DNA from: Exophiala sp. HKRS030
Taxonomy: Eukaryota > Ascomycota > Eurotiomycetes > Chaetothyriales > Herpotrichiellaceae
DNA length: 64,000 bases
Assembly: GCA_023897205.1 (NCBI GenBank)
Contig: JAHWDD010000005.1
Span: forward strand, 248,001 to 312,000
Direction of reading: 5' to 3'
A program made the translations under genes and the position numbers. The number at the start of each line of letters is the position of its first letter. Position 1 is the first letter of the stretch. Below, piece after piece: positions 1 to 13,350 of the stretch. A model generated the notes under the pieces. That model was given only the letters and a program-made list of their open reading frames with translations. It did not search any database and had not been told where the DNA came from.

Positions 1-855
1 GCCGTCTTCAACGGCCTTCTGCGTCTCTAGTCTGGTGGCCTCTGGGTTTCGACCTCCCGCCAGATCTCAAAACCCAATCCGTTTTCCATCACATGGTCCT
101 ATGATTGACGATTTCGTGTCCTCCTGGCCTTATGTTGGTCGAACAAATGTCGGCATATCGGTGCCGTTTCCTCTCCACTCTGGATTCAATTGGCGCCCAA
201 GACGATCATCTCTACGAAGACCTTCTCCCACCAATCCCTCTCATCTGGCGGCTTGTTTCTTGCACTCCCCCACACGATGCAACGCCCAACGGCGCCAGAT
301 GCCAGCAAAGTCTCGCTAACCATGACTTCCTAAAACAGTTGACGCCCTTTTTCGCCTCTGCTCTCTGAATAATTCTACGACCCTCTCGTTTCCCCTTGCA
401 TTGTTTCATTCCTGGCGAAATTCCAGTCTCAATTATGCTTTTCGATTCCGCTGTTGAGCGCCGTTGTGGGACTGCGACATGGTCCGTCATGCAATGATGC
501 GTGTCTCGAGATTTGGCGGTCACTCACCGTACATCATGTGCTGATCCTCAATATACTTTAAAATTCTTTTCACCATACTGACAAACTGAGCTTCAACGAC
601 GACAAACGCTCTCTTTCATTCATTGTCTCCATTCGTTGTTTTTTTTTGCTTTGACTTCTTTGTCTCTCGTAACCCTCTGACGAAACGATCGGGTCAACGG
701 TACCACCACCAAGTCATATCCCACACACCCCAACTTTGACTACAGCACATCTACGGCCTCGAAGAAAACATTTTGACGAATTTTGACGACAAGTTCTATA
801 ACCAGCGACCAACCCGGACGAACAACTTATGATTAAAGCTAGTCAGTGACACGCA
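1..855. other. Upstream intergenic region, no gene seen
   Basis: No reading frame here has a recognisable domain. The last 300 bases are rich in pyrimidine runs (for example a T tract near 640-650) and lead into the gene that starts at 856, so this is probably its promoter and leader. The left neighbour lies outside the window. Confidence 0.5.
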
Positions 856-2094
856 ATGAAGGATACAGTTGACCACTCGGACGCCGAATCATTCCATTCG
901 GCCATATCAAACACGAACAAGACAGTACGACAAACGACCATGCCAGAAAATCATCCCGCCAAGAAATCTAGATGTCGACGATCATGCAGGCGACACGTGC
1001 AAGACCTGATGAAGCAGCCTGATGGCTCGACGAGCTCAGAAGATGCTGGGGCCGAGTCAAGCGAGACCGACCGAAGAATTTCTCGACCTTGCTCGAGTCG
1101 GTCCAGGTACCGACCAAACAGTCCCAATCCTAGCATACCGAGACGGCAGAACAGTGTCAACCTTGGAGGGAGGGAGAAGAGGAGAAGAAGGCACTCTTCC
1201 CCAAAAAAGGATCCGGCCGCTTTACACCGACAGAGCTGTCAGCTCTTTTCATCGTTGGATGGGATGCTCGCCCTGAGTCGAGAATTTACTCCGTCTCCCA
1301 GCGTTTCGACGACACGAACGGCCACTCGACACCCTTCGCTCGTTCCAGGGGATGTCGCTGGCTCTCACTTCAAAGCGGACGTTGAGGAACGCCAGCTTTG
1401 CCACAGCGTGGACCAAAAGTTGAAAATGGTCGAAAGAGAACAATGTAGTGTTGGTGGTGGTGGTGATGGTGGTTCGTACAACACAACGAGGAGGAGTGTG
1501 TCGTCCTCACCGACCTTCCGGCATAGTTATTCCGAATCTTCGTTGATCTACCAGTCACGCATTGTCACCCCGAGAATATCAATGTCAATGTCTGTGGGCG
1601 GACGCGTGTACAACAACTGCGGCGCGGCGGCCGCGGCGGCCGCGGCGGCGGCCGTGCAGAGAAGACCACCCTTGAACACGGTCATATCCTGGACCTCCAA
1701 CGCCACTCGGCGAGAAGAGTACGAAAAGATCGACCGAGCTCATTCCGGCGTCAGGGGTTTCCTGAGGAAGATGTTGCCAAAGTGTGTGCACTCGAAAAAC
1801 TCCCGGAGAGCATTCTACACCGGAGGTGACGGTGACAGTGACAGCGTGAGGAGGTTCCGAATGAGTTTGGACGAAACCGACGAAACGGATGAGACAGATC
1901 ATGATGACGAGCGAGTGGCGACGGAAAAAATCAAACGTGACGACGACGATGATGGTGTCGATGTCGATACCGTGGACGTGGATGAGAAGGCCATTCACAC
2001 ATCTAAACAGTGTCACGTTGCGATTTCTGCGGAACAAGTCGCCACAACCACGGCCACAGGTGGCCGGAAGCACAGGTGGACATGTTTCCAATGA
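856..2094 (+). CDS. Conserved hypothetical, intrinsically disordered protein
   Basis: A single exon encodes 412 aa. Most of it is low complexity: Ser/Arg-rich N-terminal half, a Gly run near residue 200, a ten-residue Ala run near 255-266 (DNA 1620-1655, GCG/GCC repeat) and an acidic Asp-rich tract near 335-375. One ordered-looking block stands out, with an EYEKIDRAHSG core followed by RGFLRKMLPKC and then VRRFRM (about residues 275-335). I have seen such a block in uncharacterised ascomycete proteins, so I take it as the conserved element. There is no signal peptide, membrane segment or catalytic motif. The ATG at 856 is the first in frame and its context (cgcaATGA) is acceptable. The function is unknown. 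The gene is convergent with the zinc-cluster regulator on its right. Confidence 0.65.
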   Translation: MKDTVDHSDAESFHSAISNTNKTVRQTTMPENHPAKKSRCRRSCRRHVQDLMKQPDGSTSSEDAGAESSETDRRISRPCSSRSRYRPNSPNPSIPRRQNSVNLGGREKRRRRHSSPKKDPAALHRQSCQLFSSLDGMLALSREFTPSPSVSTTRTATRHPSLVPGDVAGSHFKADVEERQLCHSVDQKLKMVEREQCSVGGGGDGGSYNTTRRSVSSSPTFRHSYSESSLIYQSRIVTPRISMSMSVGGRVYNNCGAAAAAAAAAAVQRRPPLNTVISWTSNATRREEYEKIDRAHSGVRGFLRKMLPKCVHSKNSRRAFYTGGDGDSDSVRRFRMSLDETDETDETDHDDERVATEKIKRDDDDDGVDVDTVDVDEKAIHTSKQCHVAISAEQVATTTATGGRKHRWTCFQ

Positions 2095-2624
2095 TGACGA
2101 CGACGACGACGATCTACAGTATTTACGACACTGGAAGGGGAGAACCCTGACCTGGGTTTATGAGGTACGGAGATCTTTGTACGTGATTGGTGATGTTTTC
2201 CGCCCCCATATATGTACAGAGTACCAGAGTTGGCGGCTTTCCTCTCGACAAAAGATGAAATCAGATGACCAACACTTGCGAGTACACTCTTAGCGACGAT
2301 GTAGAGTCGACTACCTTACATGATCTATGAGTTCATGAGTCCAAGCCATGCCTGGAGAGGGAGAAAATAGGAAAGTGGGGAGGGGGGCCAATTTGTATAC
2401 GGTACGATTGACTGTGTTTAGCGAAGCATACTCCATAGGAACCGAAAGCATCTAAACCTCTACATAACTCAGAAGAGTTGTACAGATGGATAACCAACCC
2501 ATCAATATTCGGCTCCATCGTCATCAACATCATAAACAATACTTTGAGGCTTCGACCATAGATAAGTCGTCAAAGCTCTCCCTCCCCTGCTTTGCGTTCG
2601 GCAAAGACACACTCGCGGTCACTG
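2095..2624. other. Convergent intergenic region
   Basis: This stretch lies between two convergent genes and should hold both 3' UTRs. A GAC/GAT run directly follows the stop of the left gene (about 2092-2112). Nothing else is recognisable. Confidence 0.5.
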
Positions 2625-5441
2625 TTACATTTCGTAGAGTTCCCACGGTTCAAAAGGATCAAAACCGGTGAAACCGACTGGACACTGGTAAAATGGCATC
2701 GACATTTGGACTGGTTGTTGTTGTTCTTGTGAAGGTTCGAACCCTCCGAGCGGTGGTGCTGGTGCTGGTGGCGAGGTAAGCTGCTGCTGTGTGTTGTCAT
2801 TGTCGTCGTTTCTACCCCGGGCGGATGCCGACACGGACAGCGAGGTTTGCGTCGTGGTTGTAGTTGTGGTAGCAGGTGGAGGAAAGACTGGCAAGGTCGT
2901 TTCTTGCAAGTTGACCGTCGTAGAGGTTGGCGGTCTCGCCTTCTTAGTGTTGCGAGTGTTTGTCGCCGCCGAAATGGACAAGTCGGGTTGAGATCTCGGA
3001 GTAGTGGTGGTGTTGTTGGTGATGATCGACGCAGGAGGTGAGGTGGCACTGGTGATTTCGGTCCAAGCGAGACGGAACAAAGCTAGGGGGTGGAGATGCT
3101 CTTGTGAAGCCGGGTGGTCAGGACCATTGCCAGAGTCGGCGGTATCAGGACCACCGACAAGGTGCATCGCCGTTGCCGACGCCGTATGGTGGTGGTGTGG
3201 TTCGACGCCGACACCGCCGCCATTGCCGTCCGCTTGACAGAACCACCTGGTGGCATGGCCGGCCAGGGGGGTGTCGTGAGCCAGGCGCAATAGGGACCGA
3301 AAACACTTTTCCTTTTGCTCGGGGTCCGGCACGACCAGATCGAGAACGGAAAAGTTGACGTCCAGATTTTGTCGCGCTCGCCGCAACCCTTCCCGTTCGG
3401 AGGAACCAGAATGATGGTCGGTGGGCTCTTCCAGCTTGGTGGCGAGCATCTGGATCCGGCTGGATTCGTAGGCCGACACGCGGCACAGCATCTCGCCACG
3501 GACGTCCCTGCCGTACGTCAGTGCCATCTGAAACACCTTGGTGATCATCTCGGCGTGGTATTTGCAGTCCCGTTGGAAGAATCGCACGAAATCGGCGGGC
3601 GCATCTTCCAGCGCGTTGGCGATGGGGAAAGTGTATCCCGGCATCATGACACGGAAGAGGTCGCAGTGGCAGACGTGGAAGGCCAGGTGCATGCCCATGA
3701 AGGACGAAAGCCGACGCTGGTCGTGGTGGACGAACATGTTTTGTTCGGTGAGCTGGAGATGGCCGGGAAGGACCCTGGCCCAATCCTGGAGCTGGTCGAC
3801 CAGCTGGAGGAAGGGGGAGCCTCGGTTCCAGGGCAAGGGGGAGGCGTTTCCGTCCCGGACGCACTGCAGAGTCAGCCCTCTCAAGTAGGTGATCCTCAGG
3901 TTCCACGCCTCCAGACCTTGTCGTTCCCACGCGTTCGCCGTGCCACTTTCGGCCGAGGCATCAGGGCCCAACCTGCACGTCGGCGTCGGGATCTGATAAA
4001 TGTAGTCGTGCTCGCATCGCGGGAGTGGGACGACGGGTAGCCTCCTCGACGTCGTGATTAGACGGTCCACGCCGGCAGCGACATTGATGTCGATATACCA
4101 GCAAGCCCAAAACAGTCGCCGTCGCGACTCCTCCTCAGTGACTCGCTCGGGAGGGCCTTGAATCTCCGAATCGCCGGGTGAGACCACGTCGAGTCTCAGG
4201 ATCTGGAGGGCACGAGAACAGCACGCCGCAATCATCAGGCTGAGGCTGGAGCTCTGTGAGTTTCCGTGGCAATGGTTGTAGTGCCAAAGAAGGACCAGAG
4301 TCTGCAAGGGAGGTGAGAATCAGTTCAGTCGCACGTAACGCGCAGCCAGCAGCATGTATGCACCTACCATGAGATTGGGAATGTTCACCTCTCCGATCTT
4401 ATCGAGTACTGTTGCACGAGCCTTTTCGACCCAAGCCTTTCCCGGATGGTCGTCCGTCGAGGTGATCGGGGCCTCTTTTGCCGCATAGTGTCTGTTCAGC
4501 GAGTGAGCATGGTTGATGACGGCAAATTTGAACGGGACTCACATGGCACCAAGTGCGCAAACGATGTGCAGGAGAGCCGACCCATATTTTTCAACGAGCC
4601 CTCCGTCCGCAAAGGCACGCAGGAACGAGGGACGATGCAGAAACTGGTTGATCGCCTGCGTTTGATCAAAGTAGGCGTTGAAGAGAAGTTGCAGTCGGTC
4701 AGGCTCCGCCGGGAGATCTTCTGCGAACAGCCTGTGGCAGAAGAAAGCAGCGTTGTCAGTGTTAATCGAGGACAATACTGGGGAAAGGCAAACTCACCAT
4801 TCATTGTTGTCGCCCACAATCAAGGTTTCCGAGATGGAGGGCAGCAGCTGAAAAGAGGCCGTTCGAGCTCGAGGTGGTGCATTCTCAGCTTGAGCTGCTG
4901 CTGCCGACGGAGTGGCCGAGGCTCCTGGGCTCCTGCTAACACTTGTTGGACGCCGACGAGACGAGTGGTCGCTTCTGGAAGTGCAAGCCAGGCCCTTGCG
5001 CGCGCATCGCTGACAAGGTCTCGTCTCGGTGCACCGCAGCTTCGATCGTCGGCATTGATCACACGCGTCTCTGGCATGTCTCTGCCGGCCGGCCTCTCGA
5101 TAGATGTCGTTGACGAGGGCATTGATTTGACGCGTATCGAGGTCCTTGTCTAGGCCATACCCTGGGCAACGGAGGCCCAGGTTTCGACAGCGGCCGCACG
5201 CCGGGAGACCCGCGTCGCATTTAATCTGTGATCTCGCGCGGGAGTATGAGACTCAATATCCAGAAAAACACGAGCATTCGGGAGCTTGTTCGGCGCTCGC
5301 TCACCTTTCGGGCTTTGCAGACAAGACACCCTGGAAGCGAGATTCAGTTTAAGTCTAATACACTTCCGAACAAAGAAACAAAAAACCCAGGGAAAAGCCC
5401 TTACCGTACTGTCCTCGCGGCGTCGTCGAGGGTTCATCCAT
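2625..5441 (-). CDS. Transcription factor with two tandem Zn2Cys6 domains
   Basis: Six exons: 5441-5405, 5330-5305, 5225-4798, 4731-4543, 4491-4368 and 4301-2625, giving 826 aa. Cluster 1 uses C14, C17, C24, C31, C34 and C41 (C-x2-C-x6-C-x6-C-x2-C-x6-C). Cluster 2 uses C76, C79, C86, C92, C95 and C102 (C-x2-C-x6-C-x5-C-x2-C-x6-C). Both are complete and canonical, and exon 3 alone reads from the third Cys of cluster 1 through all of cluster 2, so tandem arrangement is not a splicing artefact. A fungal middle-homology region follows (about residues 165-420, with RRRLFWACWYID). The C-terminal 200 residues are low complexity, His/Thr/Gln-rich, and probably an activation region. Exon 2 is only 26 nt. 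The gene lies next to two sulfatases and a sugar-type transporter, so a pathway-specific regulator is likely. ATG 5441 was chosen because it sits directly before the first cluster; an in-frame extension upstream is possible. Confidence 0.88.
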
Positions 5442-5978
5442 CAGGCATTTCAAGACGGTCCAGGGAAAAAAGATTACATATTCTAGAATTCGGCCAAAAG
5501 GTCGTACTGTACGGCGCAGAGGACGTAGGTGGGCCAGAGATGGAGGAGGAGAAGGCAAGAAAAACGATCCTTGGCTGGGGAGGTGGATGGAAGCGGGAAT
5601 GAATCTATTTAACTTGGTAATACTCCGTAAAGTATTTTACCCCCCGATTTCGCGGGCCGGTCGGTGGCGAAATCAACAGCCAATGAACCCGGGGGAAAGT
5701 AAACGAGTACGATTGCCGTATTATTCTTTTCTTTGGACGGGACCGGGGGGGATAAAGACTTGGAGTTTCCGTACATACAAAATGCGGTCCCAGAGGTACG
5801 GAGTATCAATAAATAACGGAACTAGTAATTTTGTTCTTCCATCCACTGGAGCAATGTCCAAGTGCTCGTGGTATGCTACTATTCTACACTGTCAAGCTCA
5901 GTATATACAATGAATGGTACTCCATATCTAGCCAGTTCACATACGCCCCTAATGTGTCGCTTCGTGTATATATATGTA
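5442..5978. other. Intergenic region between regulator and sulfatase 1
   Basis: This region is the regulator's promoter and the 3' flank of the first sulfatase. It carries two copies of the ACTCCGTA/TACGGAGT octamer (5622-5629, 5797-5804) and an 8-bp inverted repeat (GATTTCGC at 5646-5653, GCGAAATC at 5667-5674). Confidence 0.5.
5646..5674. repeat. 8-bp inverted repeat with GC-rich loop
   Basis: The arms GATTTCGC and GCGAAATC are perfect complements, separated by 13 bases. The repeat lies about 205 bp upstream of the regulator's ATG. It could form a small hairpin or be a dimeric binding site; no function is shown. Confidence 0.5.
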
Positions 5979-8956
<2,978 letters not shown>

Positions 8957-10624
8957 TCAAGATTTGGCAGGGCCAAACTCGAATGGGTAATTGATCATGC
9001 CAGTTTCCGCATAGTACTGCTCCCACAGGGCAATCAGTTCGGCCATGATGTCTGGACGCTTGGCCGATAAGTCGTCTGTTTCTCCCTGGTCCTCACCGAG
9101 GTTGTAAAGCTCCCATTTGCTGTCGCCCCGGGGCGCGTGCATCCACACGGCCTTCCAGGGCCCTCGTCGGATGGCTTGCAGACCGACAAGCTCCCATCCG
9201 TGGACGTGAGTGTCCTCGCCGTGGACTGAGGTCTTTGTGAAATCCGACGACGACAGATGAGATACCCAGCTCTTCCCCCGCACCGGCACGATTTCACGCC
9301 CGTGGAACTCCTTGCCGGGGTGTTTGATATCGGCCAGCTCGAGAATCGTCGGGAGAAAGTCCATGACAGTCGTGAAAGAATGCGTGACGGAGTTGGGTGT
9401 GGCTTTGAACCCGGGGTACCGTACGATGCACGGACAGCGGATCCCACCCTCGGTCGGCCAACATTTCCAGCCTCTGCTGGGGGCGGTGGCTGCACTGGCC
9501 CACCGGGGGCCGTACCACACGAAACTGTCTTTGTGGCCGATGTTTTCCAGACTGTTGTCGTAGTAGGTGTTTATGATATCCGACATCATGGTACCGTCAC
9601 CCATGGCCTGAAGCGCTTCCATCATCAAGCCTTCGGCGCCATTGTCAGAGATAAAGGTCACAAAGGTGTTGTCGAGCTCGCCGGTCTCCTCCAGATAAGA
9701 AATGACCTCTCCCACTCCCTTGTCAATCTCCTCGACCATGGCCGCATATACCTCCATCTTTCGTGCGGACTCCGCCCGCTGGAGGTCGGTGAGCTCCTCC
9801 CATTCAGGTCCGATGTGACCTTCTGGTTTCGCGGGAATGACATTTGCCTGCACCAGACCAAGGTCGATGAGCCGCTTTACACGTTTCTCGCTCAGCCTTG
9901 AAGGGCCGTCGTCATAAAAGCCCTTGTATTTGGCAGTGGTCTCGTCCGGTGCTTGTAGAGGCCAGTGAGGAGCCAAGTACGCCAAATAAGCCAAGAAAGG
10001 CTTCGCCTTCTCCTCCTCAGTCCTGTTCTTCAAGAATTCCATCATTCTTTTGGTGGTGTAGGGAGTACTGTAGAAATCTTCCGGAATCTCCGTTTTCCGG
10101 TCGATATATCGGTCATTCTCCATCCACAATTGTCCTCGCCACGGCAGTTTGTATTTTGGGTCGTCGAATTGTGGCTCATAGTTGTAGTGGTTGCCGCTGC
10201 CGGCAAGAAAGCTGAAGACCTTCTCGAATCCTCTGGCATGAGGACTGTGCTCCTTCTTCATCCCCAGGTGCCACTTACCACTCATTACGGTATGGTAGCC
10301 GGCGTCCTTCAAGATCTCTGGCAGAGCGGCCACGCGAAAATTGAGGTATCCCTCGTACCCGGGTTTCCCTTCAAACGTGGCGGGATGCTCCCTCATGTGT
10401 TCGGCCAATTGACCCAAGCCGGCGATATGGTTGTCAGTGCCTGACATCAACATTGCACGCGTTGGGGAGCACGCTGGAGCAGTGTGGAAGTTTGTCATTC
10501 GAATCCCTGAGTCTGCAAGACGCTGCAGGTTGGGAGTCGTTATTTCACCCCCATAGGGTGAGGTATCTGAGAATCCCAGATCATCGGCCACGATGATGAG
10601 GAAGTTGGGCTTCTTCGCCGTCAT
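8957..10624 (-). CDS. Arylsulfatase, AtsA type, cytosolic (copy 2)
   Basis: A single exon encodes 555 aa. Catalytic features are complete: DD at residues 14-15, CSPTR with Cys52 as the formylglycine precursor, GKWHLG, APHWPLQAP, SDNGAEG, and the Lys of RGWKCWPTEGG. The protein starts at the first beta strand of the fold (MTAKKPNFLIIVADD), so there is no signal peptide. It is clearly paralogous to copy 1 along its whole length but well diverged, and it lacks copy 1's intron. Its length fits the AtsA family. It is divergent from the sugar-type transporter across 753 bp, which allows shared control. Sulfate release for sulfur supply, or desulfation of an imported carbohydrate or aromatic ester, are both possible. 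Confidence 0.93.
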   Translation of the reverse strand: MTAKKPNFLIIVADDLGFSDTSPYGGEITTPNLQRLADSGIRMTNFHTAPACSPTRAMLMSGTDNHIAGLGQLAEHMREHPATFEGKPGYEGYLNFRVAALPEILKDAGYHTVMSGKWHLGMKKEHSPHARGFEKVFSFLAGSGNHYNYEPQFDDPKYKLPWRGQLWMENDRYIDRKTEIPEDFYSTPYTTKRMMEFLKNRTEEEKAKPFLAYLAYLAPHWPLQAPDETTAKYKGFYDDGPSRLSEKRVKRLIDLGLVQANVIPAKPEGHIGPEWEELTDLQRAESARKMEVYAAMVEEIDKGVGEVISYLEETGELDNTFVTFISDNGAEGLMMEALQAMGDGTMMSDIINTYYDNSLENIGHKDSFVWYGPRWASAATAPSRGWKCWPTEGGIRCPCIVRYPGFKATPNSVTHSFTTVMDFLPTILELADIKHPGKEFHGREIVPVRGKSWVSHLSSSDFTKTSVHGEDTHVHGWELVGLQAIRRGPWKAVWMHAPRGDSKWELYNLGEDQGETDDLSAKRPDIMAELIALWEQYYAETGMINYPFEFGPAKS

Positions 10625-11377
10625 CCTTTCTCTTTTCGTGTTGACTGGTGTTGAGTTTCAAGACGTTGTTATTGTTTCTGTTTCCCGTGCTGACCTTGTG
10701 TTTGACCTATTTACGCCGAGTCCAAATCTCAAGTCGATACCGAATATGATGGTTTAATACATAGACCATTGCTTATAAGGCGATTCGAGCACTCGGTAAA
10801 AAGGTGGCTCATAAATCATTTTTCAATGGCCACGCAAAAAGCCCGACGAGGTGTAAATCAACATTCGGCGGTCGCTTCTCCATCGGACCTCGCTACGCAC
10901 GGAGCTCGCCAGGTCAGGATTGCATGGATACCGGGGTGTCCATTCACGACCGTCCCACGGGACACCCGAAATCCATTGAGGAGGCCCTCGATCCCCAGGT
11001 TCTGGACCAACCCAACCCAACCTCAAATCACCTTTCTTTCCGCTTCTTCACCTATTTTGTGGGGGGTGGTAACTCCGTACTTTAATCGACCTGGTTTTTC
11101 TGTGGTCAAAGCCGCCCGTCACAAGCGAAAAAGATATTGCCAGCCGAGTGGGAAGCGGGCACGGGAGAAAAGACGAACTCTCGCTAAGAAATCAATCGCT
11201 TGATCTTTCATGCTGCTCAAGAAGATATAAAAAGGGTCGACCTCAAACCGCCGTCTTCCCATCAGTCCATACCACCAGGCACTCAGAAAGCTGCTTCTTC
11301 CACCTACGCACGCACGCCCTTTTCTCTCTTCCCTCTTCCCTCTTCCCTCTTTCCTCGGCCAACGACCATCCACAAAT
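10625..11377. promoter_or_regulatory. Divergent promoter, sulfatase 2 / transporter
   Basis: This 753-bp region serves two divergent genes. On the transporter side there is a TATAAAAA box at 11226-11233, about 150 bp before the ATG, followed by a CT-rich stretch with repeated CTCTTCC (about 11319-11357) typical of fungal transcription starts. One ACTCCGTA octamer is at 11072-11079. Confidence 0.55.
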
Positions 11378-13350
11378 ATGGGTGTCGATGCTGCTATCCC
11401 CAATGATGGCCCTACTGGTCTCTCAACAGGCGAGAGCGGGTCTCTGCGCAGTCGTCTGCGCCAGTTCACTCCCAAGCTGGTTTTTATGATGATTGTCCTA
11501 TCCCTGGCGGCCTTCAACTTTGGTTACGACCAGGGAAACTTCTCTGGTCTTCAAGCTCTTGATTGTAAGATTACTTCCTGGCTTGTGCCACAATCTCCGA
11601 TGCTCTCCCTCTCTGTCTGCAGCAAAATACTGACACTCATGTCTGTGTGCTCCTTTAGCTTTTGAGAAACGCTTTGGAAAGTATCATGCAAAGAAGAAGA
11701 ACTATCTGCTCCCATCCTACCTACAATCCATCATGACTTCCACTCCATACCGTGAGTCTTTTTTCCCCCTATTCAGCGACCATCATCGTCAGAACATCTC
11801 ATCTTGGTCGCGAAAACCTGCGCACCCTGATATTCACTGGCATTTTGTTTGCGATGGTTCCAACAAAACTGACTGGGACTCGTCGATAGTGGGAAAACTT
11901 CTGGGAACGTGGACTTGTGCTCCCCTCATGGAGCGTCTCGGGAGGAAGAAGATGATGGCAGTCATCATCGGGCTCTCCTATCTCGGCGCCGCTCTCGAGA
12001 TCTCCGCAGCCAGCCCGGCCCAGTTCACCGTCGGACGGATCGTCTGCTTCTACATGGCCGGCTTCACCGTCCAACTGGTCCCTATCTACCTCGCAGAGTG
12101 TGCACCTCCCGGTCTCCGTGGATTCATCGGCAGTCAAGTCCAATTCCAGATCAACTTTGCCATCCTCGTGGCCGCGCTGGTGAACTTGGGCGTGTCGCAC
12201 TTGCACCACCCAATCCAGTGGCGAGTCACCATCATGGTCCAATTCGCCATGCCGACGATGATGCTTCTCTGTTTCCCCTGGTTGGTCGAATCGCCCAGAT
12301 GGTAAAGTTGATTCCCAATACTTCGTTTCTCTTTCAATGTCACTGACTTTTTTTGGCCAACTAGGCTGATCGGTCGAGGACGAAACGAGGACGCTGTAAA
12401 ATCTCTTCGGTTCCTGCGCCATGGAGATGTCCCTACAGAGGTTCTCGAGAGAGAAGCTGCGTTTATCGGGTCACTGCACAACAACGAAGGAAAAGGTAGA
12501 TGGCAGGAACTGTTCACTGGCACTAACCGGGTAAGCAAGAGAGACAACCCAGACCCTCGTCTGACCTTGGAGCGTCTTTACTGACTGCGATGAACAGAGG
12601 AGAACGTTGATCGCTTGCTTCGTCATGTTTGGCCAACAAATCACCGGACAGGTCTTTGCTTCTCAGTACGGAACCATCTTCTACAAGACCCAAGGAGTCG
12701 CCCACCCTTTCATCATGCAGGTCATTCAGACTCTTGTCGGCCTGGCCTGCATGTTTGGCACCTCCCTGATCATCGATTCGTTCGGCAGACGGAGCGTCCT
12801 CTTGACGGGCGCCACGGGTCAAGCCGTCTTCATGCTGTGCCTGGGCGGCGTCGGACTCATCCGCCACCCGACGGGCTCGGTCAAGAATCTCATGGTGGCC
12901 TTCATCATCCTGGACGCCGTCTCTTACAACGTCTCGTGGGCCCCCCTTTCCTACATCACCATCGGCGAGGTTTCCACCCAACGCCTGCGAGAAAAGACCG
13001 CCATGGTGGCGGTCTCGGTCTCCATCGTCACCGTCTTCGTGACCTCCTTCACCCTCCCTTACCTCATGAACGCCGACTACGCCAACCTGGGCCCCAAGGT
13101 CGGCTTCATCTACGGCAGTCTGGCCACCTGCATGGCCCTCGCCGCCTACTTTGTCGTCCCCGAACTCAAAGGTCGGACTCTGGACGAGATCGACGAGCTC
13201 TTTGAACAGCGCATCGGATCTCGCAAGTTTAAAAAGGCCGTCGTCGCGTCCACCGATTTCGAGAGGCCAGAAATCGAGGTCTTGAAGGGCACCGCCACCG
13301 CTACGGAGGTCGAGCAGGTCGGAGGACCTGCCGCTGCTGCACCCAGATAA
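11378..13350 (+). CDS. MFS sugar-porter family transporter
   Basis: Five exons: 11378-11564, 11659-11751, 11890-12301, 12365-12530 and 12598-13350, encoding 536 aa. Sugar-porter landmarks appear in order: GYDQG in the first membrane helix, ERLGRKK between helices 2 and 3, VESPRWLIGRGR before the central loop, DSFGRR after helix 8, and PELKGRTLDEIDELF after helix 12. About 12 membrane helices are expected at the plasma membrane. The family includes hexose, inositol and alpha-glucoside H+ symporters, and the substrate cannot be read here. The second intron (11752-11889) is long for this window but has a CTGAC branch site and joins in frame. Its position opposite the sulfatases suggests it imports their sulfated or desulfated substrate (inference). 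Confidence 0.92.

Noticed and set aside
1585..2091. 168-codon minus-strand frame
   Set aside because: Antisense to the Asp/Ala-rich end of the gene at 856-2094; no domain.
2731..2750. GGTTCGAACC resembling a tRNA B box
   Set aside because: It lies inside the last exon of the zinc-cluster regulator and no A box or cloverleaf surrounds it.
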